Assembly: GCA_004794785.1 (NCBI GenBank)
Contig: SJOL01007305.1
Coordinates: forward strand, 539,073 to 603,072
Length of the DNA stretch: 64,000 bases
Direction: 5' to 3'
DNA from: Opisthorchis felineus
Taxonomy: Eukaryota; Platyhelminthes; Trematoda; Opisthorchiida; Opisthorchiidae
A model generated the notes under the pieces. The model was not told where the DNA came from. It made no database searches and saw only the letters and a list, made by a program, of their open reading frames with translations. Position 1 is the first letter of the stretch; every line of letters starts with the position of its first letter. The position numbers and the translations under genes are program-made. This document shows, in pieces, positions 13,201 through 23,019 of this stretch.

Positions 13201-16200
13201 CAATAGATATGGAATTCGCACTGTTCAATGCAATGTCTACATGTTGCTGTACGATGTTCACTGTTTTGTTGGGATACAAAGAAAAGTGCGGTTAGTCACC
13301 AGGACCAGAAGGGACACAGTAAACCCGGATTAGAACGATGTCTCCGAAGTTAACGGGGCTCCTGCTCTAGTGATTTAAAAGTGCATGGTTCTTGGGATAA
13401 CTTTGCCCGTCAAACCTTCCTTGAACAGATCAGATGAAACACAGCTAGATATCAGTTCAGAGCACCGCACGAACGTCCAACCCACCCTTTTAAGCATACT
13501 AGTAGCTGATAGTTCATATGGATTTTTTTGGTGATAGTACAAATTAGATGTTCCATAACAAACTACGAAAGTTCAAATGGTGAACCTATGCATCTTCATC
13601 TTTCAGGTCTTATGCAGTTCAGAGGCACTGACATCCCACTTGTTGCTTCATGAGTCCGACAAAGTATTTGTTGAGGAGTTTCTGTGCGTAGTTTTGCAAG
13701 TTTTTGAGACGTTCTGCCATGAAGAACGGTACGTTGTGCACTTATAATCAACTTAACCCCATCGTTTCAGAATCATAGTGCCCTACTTCAAGTTTATTGA
13801 TTTTCTCCTCAATGACCCGGTGATTTCCTCCATAACTGACAGCGAAAGGTGAGTCCTGGGTTAGAACATCCAAAGTTTCATTACAGTTTCGTCACTGTTC
13901 CAAGAGGGATGTTATACTTCGTAGCTTGAAATGGTATTCTATCAAAGAAAAACTGGAACTAAGAAGGTGTCTTACATAGTTAAAACCACAAACGATCTAA
14001 ATGGCGCTGAAACTGTACTACCATACCAAACGCCTACAACTTATATCATTCATACATAGTTGAACGTCAGCGTGATACACTTTACCCGTGCCAGTACTGA
14101 CGGTCACTCTCCGCCAGTTACGTCCATCCACTCTCTTCGTCAGAGGACTATGCTTTTAGCCCATCATGCCAAAAGCTGTCTTTTTGGTTACTCAAAGGAG
14201 TTGTTGTCTAATATTGTTCCCTTTCGGTCGCATTTCCTTGCGCACATTAGATTTTTTCCACTCTCTCTCTCGTAAAGTAGCATAGATCCAAAAAGCCCAA
14301 AGGTCCTGCTTTTACCGTGAAAAAAAGCCAAAACTGCCCGAACTGATTGCTTCAACTTTCAATCGGTTTGAGACCAAACACTAAATGTCGGGCTAGCCTT
14401 TGGGTGCAGAGCGCGACTGGTGGATATTTCCTCTTGTGGGAAAATGCACTTGTCAGTGCAGATGGATTATTTACAGAGTTTAGTCCAGGTGGCTTTGGGA
14501 GCAATAAAGCAATGAGAATAATAGCTGCTGAATGCCGCATTCCTCTTCGTGAGCTGTCGTGAACGTTTTTCTCCTAAAATAGCAGGCGCTAAAGTAAATG
14601 TATACTTTGAATTCGTAGGTCTTTCTGGGTGAATATAAAAAGTGAAAGCAGGTTTTTTCTCTGACGGAATAAACTATTCATAGAGTTGCTAAAAAGCCTT
14701 TGACAACCTTACGAGTAGTGTGTTCTTTCAAGAAAATATACTACGATATTTCGAATATCGTGCCAGATGAAAAATGAGGCGCTTTTGTTCAGCATACTCA
14801 TTTGAAGAATATCATGAACGAGGTATTCAGCCGGTAACAGCAACTTCATTTGCAAGTGAGTGCACTTCACCAAAATCTGCTTTATGTATCAGGTTTCTAA
14901 AAACGTCTTACCCTTTTCCCTGATGTGTATTGACTGTCATATTTGAATAACTGTATTTTGGTAAAAGGACTTATTTTGGCGCGCACATCAGGTTTACTTT
15001 TGGTTAATAATACCACGAAAATTTTTTTTCACGTGGCAGTGCCATTTTGCCCCTTTTTCACCTAGTTCATTCACTTTAGGAATTTACCGGTTGAAAATCT
15101 TAATCGGGCCGGTAACCTCTTGATTTTAAAACCAAATGGGTGAATCTTTTTGTCTCCGTTCTATCCCCAACTTACCTCAGCCCAATTCTTGTTCGGTTGA
15201 TTGACCTTATTTGGGAAGAAACTAAGTCTTCCAAGGAGGTGCTTCGAATCAAAGCAGCGATTGATGTGTAAGTGAATGAGATAGCCACTTTTTCTAGTCC
15301 GATATCTTTACTATTTATATGGTTTTGTTTCTACGAAAAATCGATCGGACAGACTGTGTTTCACTATCTGGTAATAGTTTATTTTCCATGTTGCGCAAGC
15401 GCCATTGTCTGGGTCCTGCTTACTTTTTGTCCACAATTTCCAGTAGAGATGTACTAGGACTAAGTCCGAATTTTTGTCGGTCAGCTTGAGTCCTAAAGGT
15501 CATTCCTCACTGAACCGAGTGCGAGTGCACTTTACTCGAACGTCAGTAAGCCCAAAATGCTGCAATGGAAATCTATGATGTTTGGAGGAAAACTCAAAAT
15601 GATGCGAAACCATAGCAGATTCCCTCACAGCACCAAGCCTATCTTCTGGCGCTGGGTGCGGTAGAATTGCGCTCTCCCTGAACACTCAATAAGGTTCTGT
15701 GCATCGGCAAAACCGACCATCTGCACAGCTTGTTGATTGGACGACACTGGTTGGTGAATTTCAATGACCTGGACGCGACGTTTACGCACACCTTAAGTTC
15801 TACAGCCTTGATGATTGAATGAAAACCGATGTATCAGTGATGAGTTTACTCCACATAACCAAAAGCACAGGATTTTATTCTCTCTGTGGTACACTATGGT
15901 TCGAAGATTTAATGATACGTGGCTGCTGTGAAGTGTCGCCCATTGAAGAACTAATTTTTTCCATTCGAAAAACTTGCCATTTCAACCGATCTAGGTGTGA
16001 AACTGAATCTTTGCCCAGCTGAAACTGGTAAATAAAGGATCACGTGTCGGGTCCCTCCGCACTCATCTAAGGAGCCGCAATGAGGACTAGAGGCCTTGTG
16101 TGGCTTAAGCTTCCTGGATCCGGCCAATCAGCTGTAACACAACAGCTCCGTTTTGGGGCTTCATTTCTGAGAATCCTCCACGAACGTGTCGACTGAATGA

Positions 16201-19200
16201 GCTGTCTCTTGACAGTCACGGGAACACGCGCTCGTCTGTCTAACCGACAACACCAGGCTGACTTGAAGTTAACCGGTTTGAAGTGTAATCATGGTTGTTG
16301 TCAACATCCTACGGCGCACCAGCGCGTCATTCACCTACAAGCTGACAAGTCAAAACGAGTAACGAGTGTATTTGATGAAATCCGCCACTGAGCAACGTAA
16401 TCACCCCTTAAGAGAAGTTGCTGGGTTTCGCTGGACTGTGGTTGCTATCCTTTATCCGGTTTGTTGAGTCACCCTGAATTCGTCTTAGAATCTGGCCGAT
16501 GACGAATCGGAAATTTCCCTAAATGCGGAATGTCCCTTGTTGGGAGTTTTTGTTGTATTTACTGTTTGGTAGACCTTTCCCCGCCCCAGTCATTTTTCCG
16601 CGCACCTACAGTGCACACAGTACAGTAGGCCAGAGCCGTGCTGTGACATGCACTGTTCACGCATACTCCGCATTTAATTTCTTGTTTAATTTAATTGTTG
16701 TCACACTGATTTCGGATAGTGGACCAAACAGTTAGAAGCCTACCGGATTTTATACTGTTGCTGTGTCCGCCCACTTGAAATATTGGCGCTTGCGCAGGGG
16801 TCAGAGGCATGGCTTGCTTACCCGCCTCCCCAATGCGACATTGTGTCAACCAGCGCCGCAAAAATGGTTCCACGGGATTTCGCGCTTTTGGGTCAGCTAT
16901 TTGGAATCATGTTGACAGCTCACTTCCTGGTGAAAAACGTGTGTGGTTGTTAGATGAGTGTTACATGCCAGAGTATGACAGAATGCACTGTGAGGTGCCA
17001 ATCAATATGCTGTAAGCGAGGAACAATTATCGGAGCTGGTATGGGTTATCATGCATTGTATGAAAAGCGAGTTGAGGGAGTACACACCATTAGGCCAAAC
17101 TATAGGCAAAACATTCGTTGCTCGATGAAACCCTCCAATAGAACGTACCGCCACGAAGGAAACAAGTTTGGAGGCGCGCTTTTTCTTTCACCACAACTCC
17201 CATCGACAAAACAAACACCCAACAACTGAAGTTGAGGTACTTTCAGGCTATCCAAATGGCTGATTTATTCCATAAGAGAAAACACCACAGTGACAATGTC
17301 TTGTGCCGTCTGTCCAGATTAATTCGGGGTTTGACGTGTTTCGAATGTGACTCAAAATTTTCCGGTTAGTGATATCCACCCAAATAAGTAGTTGACCGTG
17401 TAGTTAGTAGTGTTTGTAGAGGAGTTCGCGTTCAGTTTTGACCGGCGACTGGACACTTCATTAATTTTACTTCACATGACTTCGTGTGCATGCAGACGTG
17501 CTCTATTCAGCACAAAATCTACTTTGCAGAATGTTGCTTTAGTTTCGGGACTTTCTGTCGCAGCCTGAGTATAACTGATCACGGCAAAGCAAGAGTTGAC
17601 GTTTTTCCCGTTTCGGCAATGGCAAATGACATTTTGAACTACCCATGTTTCAATGATTACCGCATCATCAATGGATCTTTGGAAGTTCAAAAAAACCCGC
17701 CCGTTGATGAGGAAGTAACCGACAAACAACCCGAGTAGCCATTTTGACCACGTATATGGAACCTGTCTACCTAACTGTCACCTACTGCACGGCTCAGATT
17801 GAGTAGTGGTGTGCCCTCAGCGGCCCAACTGTTGCAAGACGTTTTGCATTAGGTCAAATAAAATATAACGCCACGGTAGCCAAGACGCGTACGATTATAA
17901 TGGTAATAATATTATTAATAATAATCATAATAACGTGTAGTTGGATGAGTGTTCATCTGGGCACCATTTTGATGTGTAGCTGTCATGCAACTTGAGGTAA
18001 TCACGAGGACTGCCCGGATGCCCAAGCTCAGACAAAGCAATCGAAAAGCCGGGGTTGCGTTCGAAACCCGGACCCGTCGATCACTAGCTTTTCGTCTTAA
18101 CCGCTTTGCTCTCTCCTATTTCTCCCTGCTCTCTCCCTACTTCCATGTGGGTATCTCATGTGTGCCAAACCAAAGCCTTCTCTATGGGGCTGGTATTAGC
18201 CAGCTTCACCTTTAGGAACATCTGATTTATTGGTTGCGGAAAACTCTGCTGCACAAAACTTGAATCCGTTATTTACGTAGTACTGACGCCACCAGTGTAA
18301 CGTGCGTGTCCAAATCATCCAACCATGTGCTGCTACGTTTACCCGGATTAATCTGATTAAATTGGGATTGAACGCTTTCGCCTACAGGCCCTAAACAGCA
18401 TACCTATTTATGCTTCCCCGTACTATTTTTTCGTTGTTCCCAGGCTAGGAGGAATGCTGCAGTTTGAAGGGACGGTACGCACACGTGCCTCCAAACTCCT
18501 GCTTGTTCTCCTTGGTCATCGTTATCCAGTGGTGAGTCCTAGGTTTCCACCATGTTTGTCTTTTCGTTTGAAATTACCTATTTTTAAGCTTGAGACTTCG
18601 AAACCTCTCCCCATGTACGCAACCTGTTACCCGAACCGATTCATTCCGCTCATTTCCGCTATCTTAACGCAATGATCGCTTCTCTCCTCTGCCGAACTTC
18701 TTTTGTATTCGGATACTTTGACACAGTGCTCAAAAGCGCTGTACTCGACAGCTCTTTCCGGACTGCGGATATGCGGTCCACTCCACAGTGTTCACTTTTC
18801 TGTTGACACTTTTGTAGCATATGTTAGATTCTATACAGAATCGACTTTACTTGGCTTCCCTTCCTGCTGTTCCGTAGATCCGCAAATCCACTGCAACCAA
18901 ATTGTACGAATGTCTCATGGTTTACGAACTGGTGGACCCTGAAGCCACCGATGAGGTTGTGGTTCTGTTAACAGAAACAATATGGTAAGTATTGCGGCGC
19001 TCCTGTCTATACGGTCAGGTAGCTTCGCGTTTACTCGTTTATATCATGTTCGCTCTGACCATGTGTTCCATCCTTTATAATTCTAATTGGTACTCCAAAG
19101 TTTGTGGTTTTTGTGTGAACAGTTCCTGAAAACCACTCTATCCATTTGCTTAGCGGTTAAGGCGCGAACTTACCGACCGGAAGGTCCGTTGTTCGAACCC

Positions 19201-20036
19201 AACCTCTGCATCTTGACTGCTCCTGGCTAGGCCTGGGCGATCTGATAGTACCTTAGCTCTTGTGTTCTCTTCTGGTGGCATGGCATCTAGGCACCGTAAT
19301 GGTGTTACAGCTGAACGACTTATTTATTTAATTTTATTTATTTGTTTGTTCATCAGTTTATGTATTTATTTGCTTAATCTCCTGGTGGGGAGCTAAGGCC
19401 CCAACCCAGCTGATCTTACGAAACCTCCAGACCACAGGCATTGTTGTATTCTTTCAACGACACTCTTCTGAAACCCGCTGTTCTCGTTTCGTCGACACTT
19501 CGCCGCTCTTCTTTCAAGTTCTACTTTTTCCTCATCGGAAGCCGGTATCCGGCGACCAGATCTACTGTACGTCCATACGCGGTTGGCGGTTGGGAAGCCG
19601 AACTTTTGAACGGGAAAAAAACAAGGTCCAAACGTGAAGCATCCTTCTACTTCGGTCTCAGATATTGAGAGAATATTGTCATTATCGTGAACCCGTCTTG
19701 GCAGTTCTACGCTTTACCATACGCCCGTACTGTTTATCTTTGAGACGTGGCTTGTTTTACCAGTACTGTTCTAGGTCGATAAACAGGGCCTGCAGATTTC
19801 GCCAACATGAAGCTTCGCAAAGTTGCCCAATTTATACAAGGCGTATTTTTTAATGCTATGACGTTATTAAATTCGTTTATCACATTTTCAGGGAATCCAA
19901 TCTCGATACGGTTCGGCCGGTTCGCAACAAAGTTTCCGAACTTTTGGGACTACCCTCCCCGGTCCCCATGGACCGCAAACCGACGGCCGATCCCTCGATG
20001 CTTGTTAACGGTGAAGCTGGTGATACTCGTGGCTGA
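2523..20036 (+). CDS. TBCD: Tubulin-folding cofactor D, C-terminal part (multi-exon, 5' end outside window)
   Basis: TBCD is a HEAT/ARM-repeat chaperone that captures beta-tubulin and, with cofactors C and E, assembles or disassembles the alpha/beta-tubulin dimer; it also binds ARL2. Exons seen: 2523-2648, 9188-9289, 11356-11494, 13607-13728, 13771-13848, 15181-15267, 18444-18531, 18878-18984 and 19892-20036, all with AG/GT borders. From 9188 onward every junction phase fits. Family-typical stretches in order are [62 protein letters not shown] and [13 protein letters not shown], in the same order as the C-terminal third of animal TBCD. The stop TGA is at 20034-20036. About 15-30 residues between the first and second exons are unaccounted for (a weak 51-bp candidate lies at 8256). 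The upstream two thirds of the gene lie left of the window. Identification is by family knowledge of the conserved C-terminus; I am confident of it. Confidence 0.88.
3084..3120 (+). other. 37-nt RTE 5' hairpin, copy 2
   Basis: CCCGAC pairs with GTTGGG (one G-T); the inner stem TACCAC/GTGGTA is perfect, with a 6-nt loop. Same length and spacing as the other two copies. Confidence 0.55.
4211..4252 (+). repeat. (GAT)n microsatellite inside an RTE remnant
   Basis: About 14 GAT units lie between the RT pieces LNFMLSD and GKFVYLGG, which are adjacent in the intact family. It looks like expansion of a local GATGAT coding string, not an element tail. Confidence 0.8.
6841..7023 (+). mobile_element. 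tRNA-derived SINE, full-length copy with target-site duplication
   Basis: The 75-nt head folds like a tRNA: CGAGAT pairs with ATCTCG, the A box is TGGCTCAGTGGTTA and the B box is GGTTCGAACCC. A unique body follows with CTAGGCTTGGGCAACCTGG, CTTCCTTCGGGTGGCATGGC and GGGTGCTGCGGCTGAAC. The element is flanked by the identical 15-mer TCTACTTCGCCAGGG (6826-6840 and 7024-7038), a target-site duplication proving insertion by target-primed reverse transcription. A 132-residue reading frame through it is fortuitous. Confidence 0.88.
8256..8306 (+). CDS. TBCD: Weak candidate TBCD exon (51 bp)
   Basis: The stretch between an AG at 8254 and a GT at 8307 would add [17 protein letters not shown] in the phase needed by both neighbouring TBCD exons. 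VREA is the expected family motif at this place (VREAAM in animals). The pyrimidine tract is poor and the rest of the peptide is not clearly TBCD-like, so this may be chance. Confidence 0.25.
9188..9289 (+). CDS. TBCD: TBCD exon (QQA.EKIDR motif)
   Basis: The acceptor is cctctcag and the donor is CACGA|gtaagc. It encodes [18 protein letters not shown] followed by [15 protein letters not shown]. The QQA-x-EKIDR-x-RA segment is a strongly conserved TBCD signature. It enters after 2 nt of a codon and leaves with 2 nt, which the next exon completes. Confidence 0.88.
10575..10714 (+). mobile_element. SINE copy, 5'-truncated (same family)
   Basis: It matches the 6841 copy from the T arm (GACCGAGGTCC, AAACCCGACCTC) through CTAGGCTTGGGCAACCTAGC, GCTTCCTTCGGGTGACATGG and GGTGTTACAGCTGAACGA. 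The A box is missing. Confidence 0.82.
11356..11494 (+). CDS. TBCD: TBCD exon (GGLTE motif)
   Basis: The acceptor is cacatacag and the donor is ACC|gtaagt. It encodes a segment with [18 protein letters not shown] and [16 protein letters not shown], matching the LLGL-x-VS-x-GGLTES signature of animal TBCD. It ends on a codon boundary. The exact acceptor is the least certain border; other AGs lie nearby. Confidence 0.88.
12640..12880 (-). repeat. Possible second tRNA-like repeat
   Basis: The minus strand has GGGTTCGATTCC (a near-perfect B box, 12744-12733) preceded ~50 nt upstream by TGGCGCGAGGGG. Two similar blocks (ACAGATTATTACTCCC and ACAAATAATCACTCC) flank it. The T arm folds poorly, so it is at best a decayed element. 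Confidence 0.3.
13607..13728 (+). CDS. TBCD: TBCD exon (LLQIFED-like region)
   Basis: The acceptor is catctttcag and the donor is AACG|gtacgt. The translation [16 protein letters not shown] followed by [17 protein letters not shown] aligns with the animal TBCD stretch directly after GGLTES, so no exon is missing between it and the previous one. Confidence 0.87.
13771..13848 (+). CDS. TBCD: TBCD exon (78 bp)
   Basis: It is separated from the previous exon by a 42-bp intron, much smaller than the others. The acceptor is atcgtttcag and the donor is AAAG|gtgagt. It encodes [20 protein letters not shown], corresponding to the VSVPLLKTLDHVL segment of animal TBCD. Both junction phases fit. Confidence 0.87.
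14698..14786. mobile_element. MITE-like palindromic family, partial copy
   Basis: It contains CAACCTTACGAGTAGTGTGT, CTACGATATTTCGAATATCG and a GATGAAAAATGAGGCGC end, matching the inverted arms of the 47.4-kb element. It lies in a TBCD intron. Confidence 0.5.
15181..15267 (+). CDS. TBCD: TBCD exon (87 bp)
   Basis: The acceptor is cttacctcag and the donor is GATGT|gtaagt. It encodes [20 protein letters not shown] and LRIKAAID, aligning with the LL-x(2)-KKEIKNSKDIQKLLSGI helix pair in animal TBCD. Confidence 0.86.
17900..17936 (+). repeat. AT-rich (AAT)n tract
   Basis: An imperfect AATAATATTATTAATAATAA run. A similar tract is at 46,485-46,510. Confidence 0.6.
17950..18113 (-). mobile_element. 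Diverged SINE copy on the minus strand
   Basis: Minus-strand reading gives AAAGCGGTTAAGACG (A box), GGGTTTCGAACGC (B box region), GAGCTTGGGCATCCGGGCAG and then a degraded CATG...CTA...GGTG...TGAAC series matching the SINE body. More diverged than the other three, so older. Confidence 0.6.
18444..18531 (+). CDS. TBCD: TBCD exon (88 bp)
   Basis: The acceptor is gttcccag and the donor is CCAGTG|gtgagt. It encodes [20 protein letters not shown] followed by VLLGHRYPV, matching the MVQFPGDVR-x-A-x-LL-x-HRFPL segment. It ends on a codon boundary just before IRKSTA. Confidence 0.88.
18878..18984 (+). CDS. TBCD: TBCD exon (IRK.TA motif)
   Basis: The acceptor is gttccgtag and the donor is TATG|gtaagt. 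It begins [20 protein letters not shown] and ends in LLTETIW, matching IRKTTASQVYETLLTY and VLSDTAW of animal TBCD. Confidence 0.9.
19138..19322 (+). mobile_element. SINE copy (same family)
   Basis: The A box region is TGCTTAGCGGTTAAGGCG, the B box is TGTTCGAACCC, then CTAGGCCTGGGCGATCTG, GGTGGCATGGCATCTAGGCA and GGTGTTACAGCTGAACGAC. It is followed by a TTTA-rich stretch. It lies in the last TBCD intron. No clear target-site duplication. Confidence 0.82.
19892..20036 (+). CDS. TBCD: TBCD terminal exon with stop
   Basis: The acceptor is acattttcag. The first base completes the TGG codon of the previous exon. It encodes [20 protein letters not shown] followed by [10 protein letters not shown] and a short acidic/Gly tail, then TGA at 20034-20036. 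This mirrors the animal TBCD terminus (WDAEL, VR-x(2)-RN-x-LCDLLG-x-P). Confidence 0.9.
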
Positions 20037-22602
20037 ACATTGCAGCACTACCCTCAGTTTCTCTTCCAGTTCACCTGTTCATATACCAGCAACCAACCGC
20101 GAACGTTATGTTGCAAAGTTTTAATTCATTCTTCCTCAGAATTCCTCTTCTCTTTGGTCACTCTGGTCTGAGATGTAAATCACTCTATCATGTCTTCTGG
20201 TTTAGAGTATCTGTTGTTTTAAAACGCTCAGTCTTTAGTGCTTTGTGTGATGAGCATGGTTGTGTGTGCGGCTGCCTAATCGAGTTAACTTGGCATTACA
20301 GTATACCTGCTGTACGGTGGCCACCATGGGGCCATCGCCTCCAACGCGTAGCTCTCATTACCTTATTCTCTCCTTATCCTAGGTAAACGAAGTTATAAAC
20401 GAAATTGGGACCACTGCATTTCGGTGCATGGTTTGTGGGCTGAAATACTGAACTGACCACACGGAAGAAAACGTTTCCACCTTTTCCGGGGTTTAAACTT
20501 CTTCCGGAGATATTCCATGGCACCCGGGGTCAGTGCACCAAATGGTGGAAAAATTGTCAGAGCTTCAGGAAACTTTTAAACAAATTATTCGGTAATCCCA
20601 ACTGAGTTTGTCTTCTGATTGAAATGAAGTGCAGTTCATACGGGATACTTCTAGTTTAAAGCGTTCGTTGATTTGCTCAGTGGTCCGGGTAGCGTCATTT
20701 GTGGGTACACCCCCGAATTGGGCACGGAAAAGGCGCAGGAAGTTGCGCACTGAGTTGGTAGTACATACTGAAAAAATACTGGAAGGTATTAGACGAAAAC
20801 ATCTGAGGTCTAGACCACCGGGGTTGGTTTCTTCAAAGGAACAGTGAATGGTGTTTGAACATTACCATGATCCCAATCGCACTCAATAAATAGTTGCAGG
20901 TGAAGTCATGCTGGGTGTCGAGAGATAGTCAGTGTTTTCCGTATTTGTGGCACATATGGTTGGCTTGATTGATCCACCAGGAGGAGAACAGTTGCGCAAA
21001 ATTAAGCCCTGCCATTTCGGTGAAGTAACCAGGCTATGGACTGACGGTTGTGGCTACACAAATAGAAAAGTTCTTGGCGTTTGAGCATTGGTCGCACTGA
21101 AAACGCTCAGTGGTGACATATTTTTAAAAAATCATTCACTAACGATTCCACTCAAAATGTGTGACACTTGAATAGCTTTGTCAAGTTCATCGTTCCTCTG
21201 GAACGGTTTTCATTCCGAGGTATTGCCTTCTGGTGGAAGGCGACTAACGTGCTCTGAGGTTTAAGACAGTGTCAACGGCTTAAAACCAGTGGTAGCTAGC
21301 GGAAGACATCGTCTGCCCGGAACACTTCGTTTGTTCAGAAATAGACTAGATTGACACGTGAATATGAGCATCCTTCATGGTGGAAACTACCCATGCAAGA
21401 GCGGAGTAATCCACCTTTGATCTTCAGTTCCGTTCCACTTCTACTTCGCCTACTCAACCATTATTATCGATTTTTGGTCTGGGTTATACTGGGGCAGTTA
21501 CGGATGAATTTACTCAATACTGTAACCAATCCGCTCTAGCTCACCCCCGTTAGCTTTAATTCAACGTATCCATGTCTCTGGATTTGATTGTCTTCTATAT
21601 CTGTATCCTTTTGGGGTCAGCAATCCTAGTGATTCAAGTGGTCAGTGTATAATATCCGCTCAGTGCTACTCCAACATCAATCTCCATCTTGCCGATTGAT
21701 CCAGAAGAAAGCGTTTAATCGTCAACTCTGTGGCCTTCGTTGGATTACCAACTAAGCTACGAGCTGGGTTGGACTTAACTAGTTTTCTCCCAAAGCATAT
21801 GACGATAACGAATTTACGACTTGAAAGCTTTAACTCCGTTGCGAATTTTTTTTTGTAGCCGAAGCCTCCAGTTACTTCGAAATCGTTTTTACATTGGAAT
21901 TTACTTTCGATTTGAAGTACCACATGATCTTTTACTAATTTCGCGTGGTGAGATCTGAGGAACCCTCTTGTAATAAACTTCCGTCACCCACCACTTCAGC
22001 TATCGGACAACTTGTGGCCTTAAGTCCAAACAAAATCATGTTATCTACGAATTTTTTCCATGAATCGCTCGCTGCAGACTGATCAACCAGTAGTGTATTA
22101 CGTTTTAAACCGTATTGACTCCATCCACTTGTTCTTTGTATCAAGTAGTCTCTGTACTAACCAAAAACGACACACGGACTTCGTTTGCTCATCGCACACA
22201 CCGGATGCACATTCTCAGGTTGACACAACTCCACTTGTCAGGTTGCTTGCTTTCACCCCACTTGCTACGTTCCGCCAGGGTAAAACTCGCCCGTATTTTT
22301 TACGCGATTTTATCTCTGTTTTCCAATCCCATCTCCCGGTTTACCGCATTTCCATGTCTGGTTTCCCAGCATTCTCATATCAGCTATTTTGGAGATGCGA
22401 TAAACAACGTATGCATGTGATTGCGTAAATCGGGTTTCTCTGTTCACCTGAGAGGCTAGTCCTTCCAATACACTGTTCAAATCTGATGACTTTTTACCTG
22501 GCCACGAAAGACCGTTAGTCTTGTCAACCGTCAATGTAAAGGGTTTTTACTCTTGGTCATTCAGGGTCCTTAGTAAAAATTCATGGGGCGTGAAACTCCA
22601 GT
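20037..22602. other. Convergent intergenic region (TBCD 3' / receptor 3')
   Basis: The region is about 2.7 kb between the two stop codons; it must contain both 3' UTRs. No open frame here has family resemblance, and no repeat of the families above was found. Confidence 0.5.
20885..20890 (+). promoter_or_regulatory. Possible TBCD poly(A) signal AATAAA
   Basis: This is the first AATAAA on the + strand after the TBCD stop, about 850 nt downstream. The distance is long for a 3' UTR, so a variant signal closer in may be used. Confidence 0.3.
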
Positions 22603-22608
22603 TTTATT
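22603..22608 (-). promoter_or_regulatory. Possible receptor poly(A) signal AATAAA
   Basis: The minus-strand hexamer AATAAA lies ~163 nt after the stop codon. Another copy at 22757-22752 is only 14 nt after the stop and less likely. Confidence 0.45.
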
Positions 22609-22770
22609 GATGTGCGTTCGTGGGAATAAAATATTAGCATGATTTTTTCAGACAAACAAAGTGAGTTGAGACAATGACAGAGAAAATAATGATGATGATG
22701 ATTAGTTCGAATGTCCGATACAGAATAAAAGAGTGACACCTTGTTTGGCCCTTTATTACTTCTTTGCTCT

Positions 22771-23019
22771 TCAGTAGTCGGTTTTGAAATCCAATTGTCG
22801 TTTGTATGTGCTAATATCCGCTCCCGCTTCCAAATCGGTTGATTGTCTGGGTGAATTGAATCCTTCCTGGTCATAGGTCGAGTAATGCTCCGGAAAAACA
22901 TGTTGAACCACGCCAGGAATCTTGTCATTCTTGGCGCCGGAATATTCTGAATATTTACCGGCGTAGAATTTGCGCAAATCCACATCTCCCAGGTCGAGAA
23001 AAAGAAAGTGAAGGGCGCC
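22771..23019 (-). CDS. Receptor terminal exon: end of TM7, cytoplasmic tail, stop
   Basis: The acceptor is tgttttgatttcag. It encodes [19 protein letters not shown] (rest of TM7 and helix 8 region), then a hydrophilic tail with [20 protein letters not shown] and [15 protein letters not shown], ending TDY and TGA (22773-22771). Phase 0 from the previous exon. No PDZ-binding motif is seen. Confidence 0.85.
   Translation of the reverse strand, partial: GALHFLFLDLGDVDLRKFYAGKYSEYSGAKNDKIPGVVQHVFPEHYSTYDQEGFNSPRQSTDLEAGADISTYKRQLDFKTDY

Larger units (their letters stand above)
9290..18443. other. TBCD introns between exons 9188 and 18444
   Basis: The long introns are 9290-11355 (SINE at 10575), 11495-13606 (tRNA-like repeat at 12640), 13849-15180 (MITE-like at 14698) and 15268-18443 (minus-strand SINE at 17950). 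Exons inside this span are listed separately. No further genes are supported. Confidence 0.5.
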
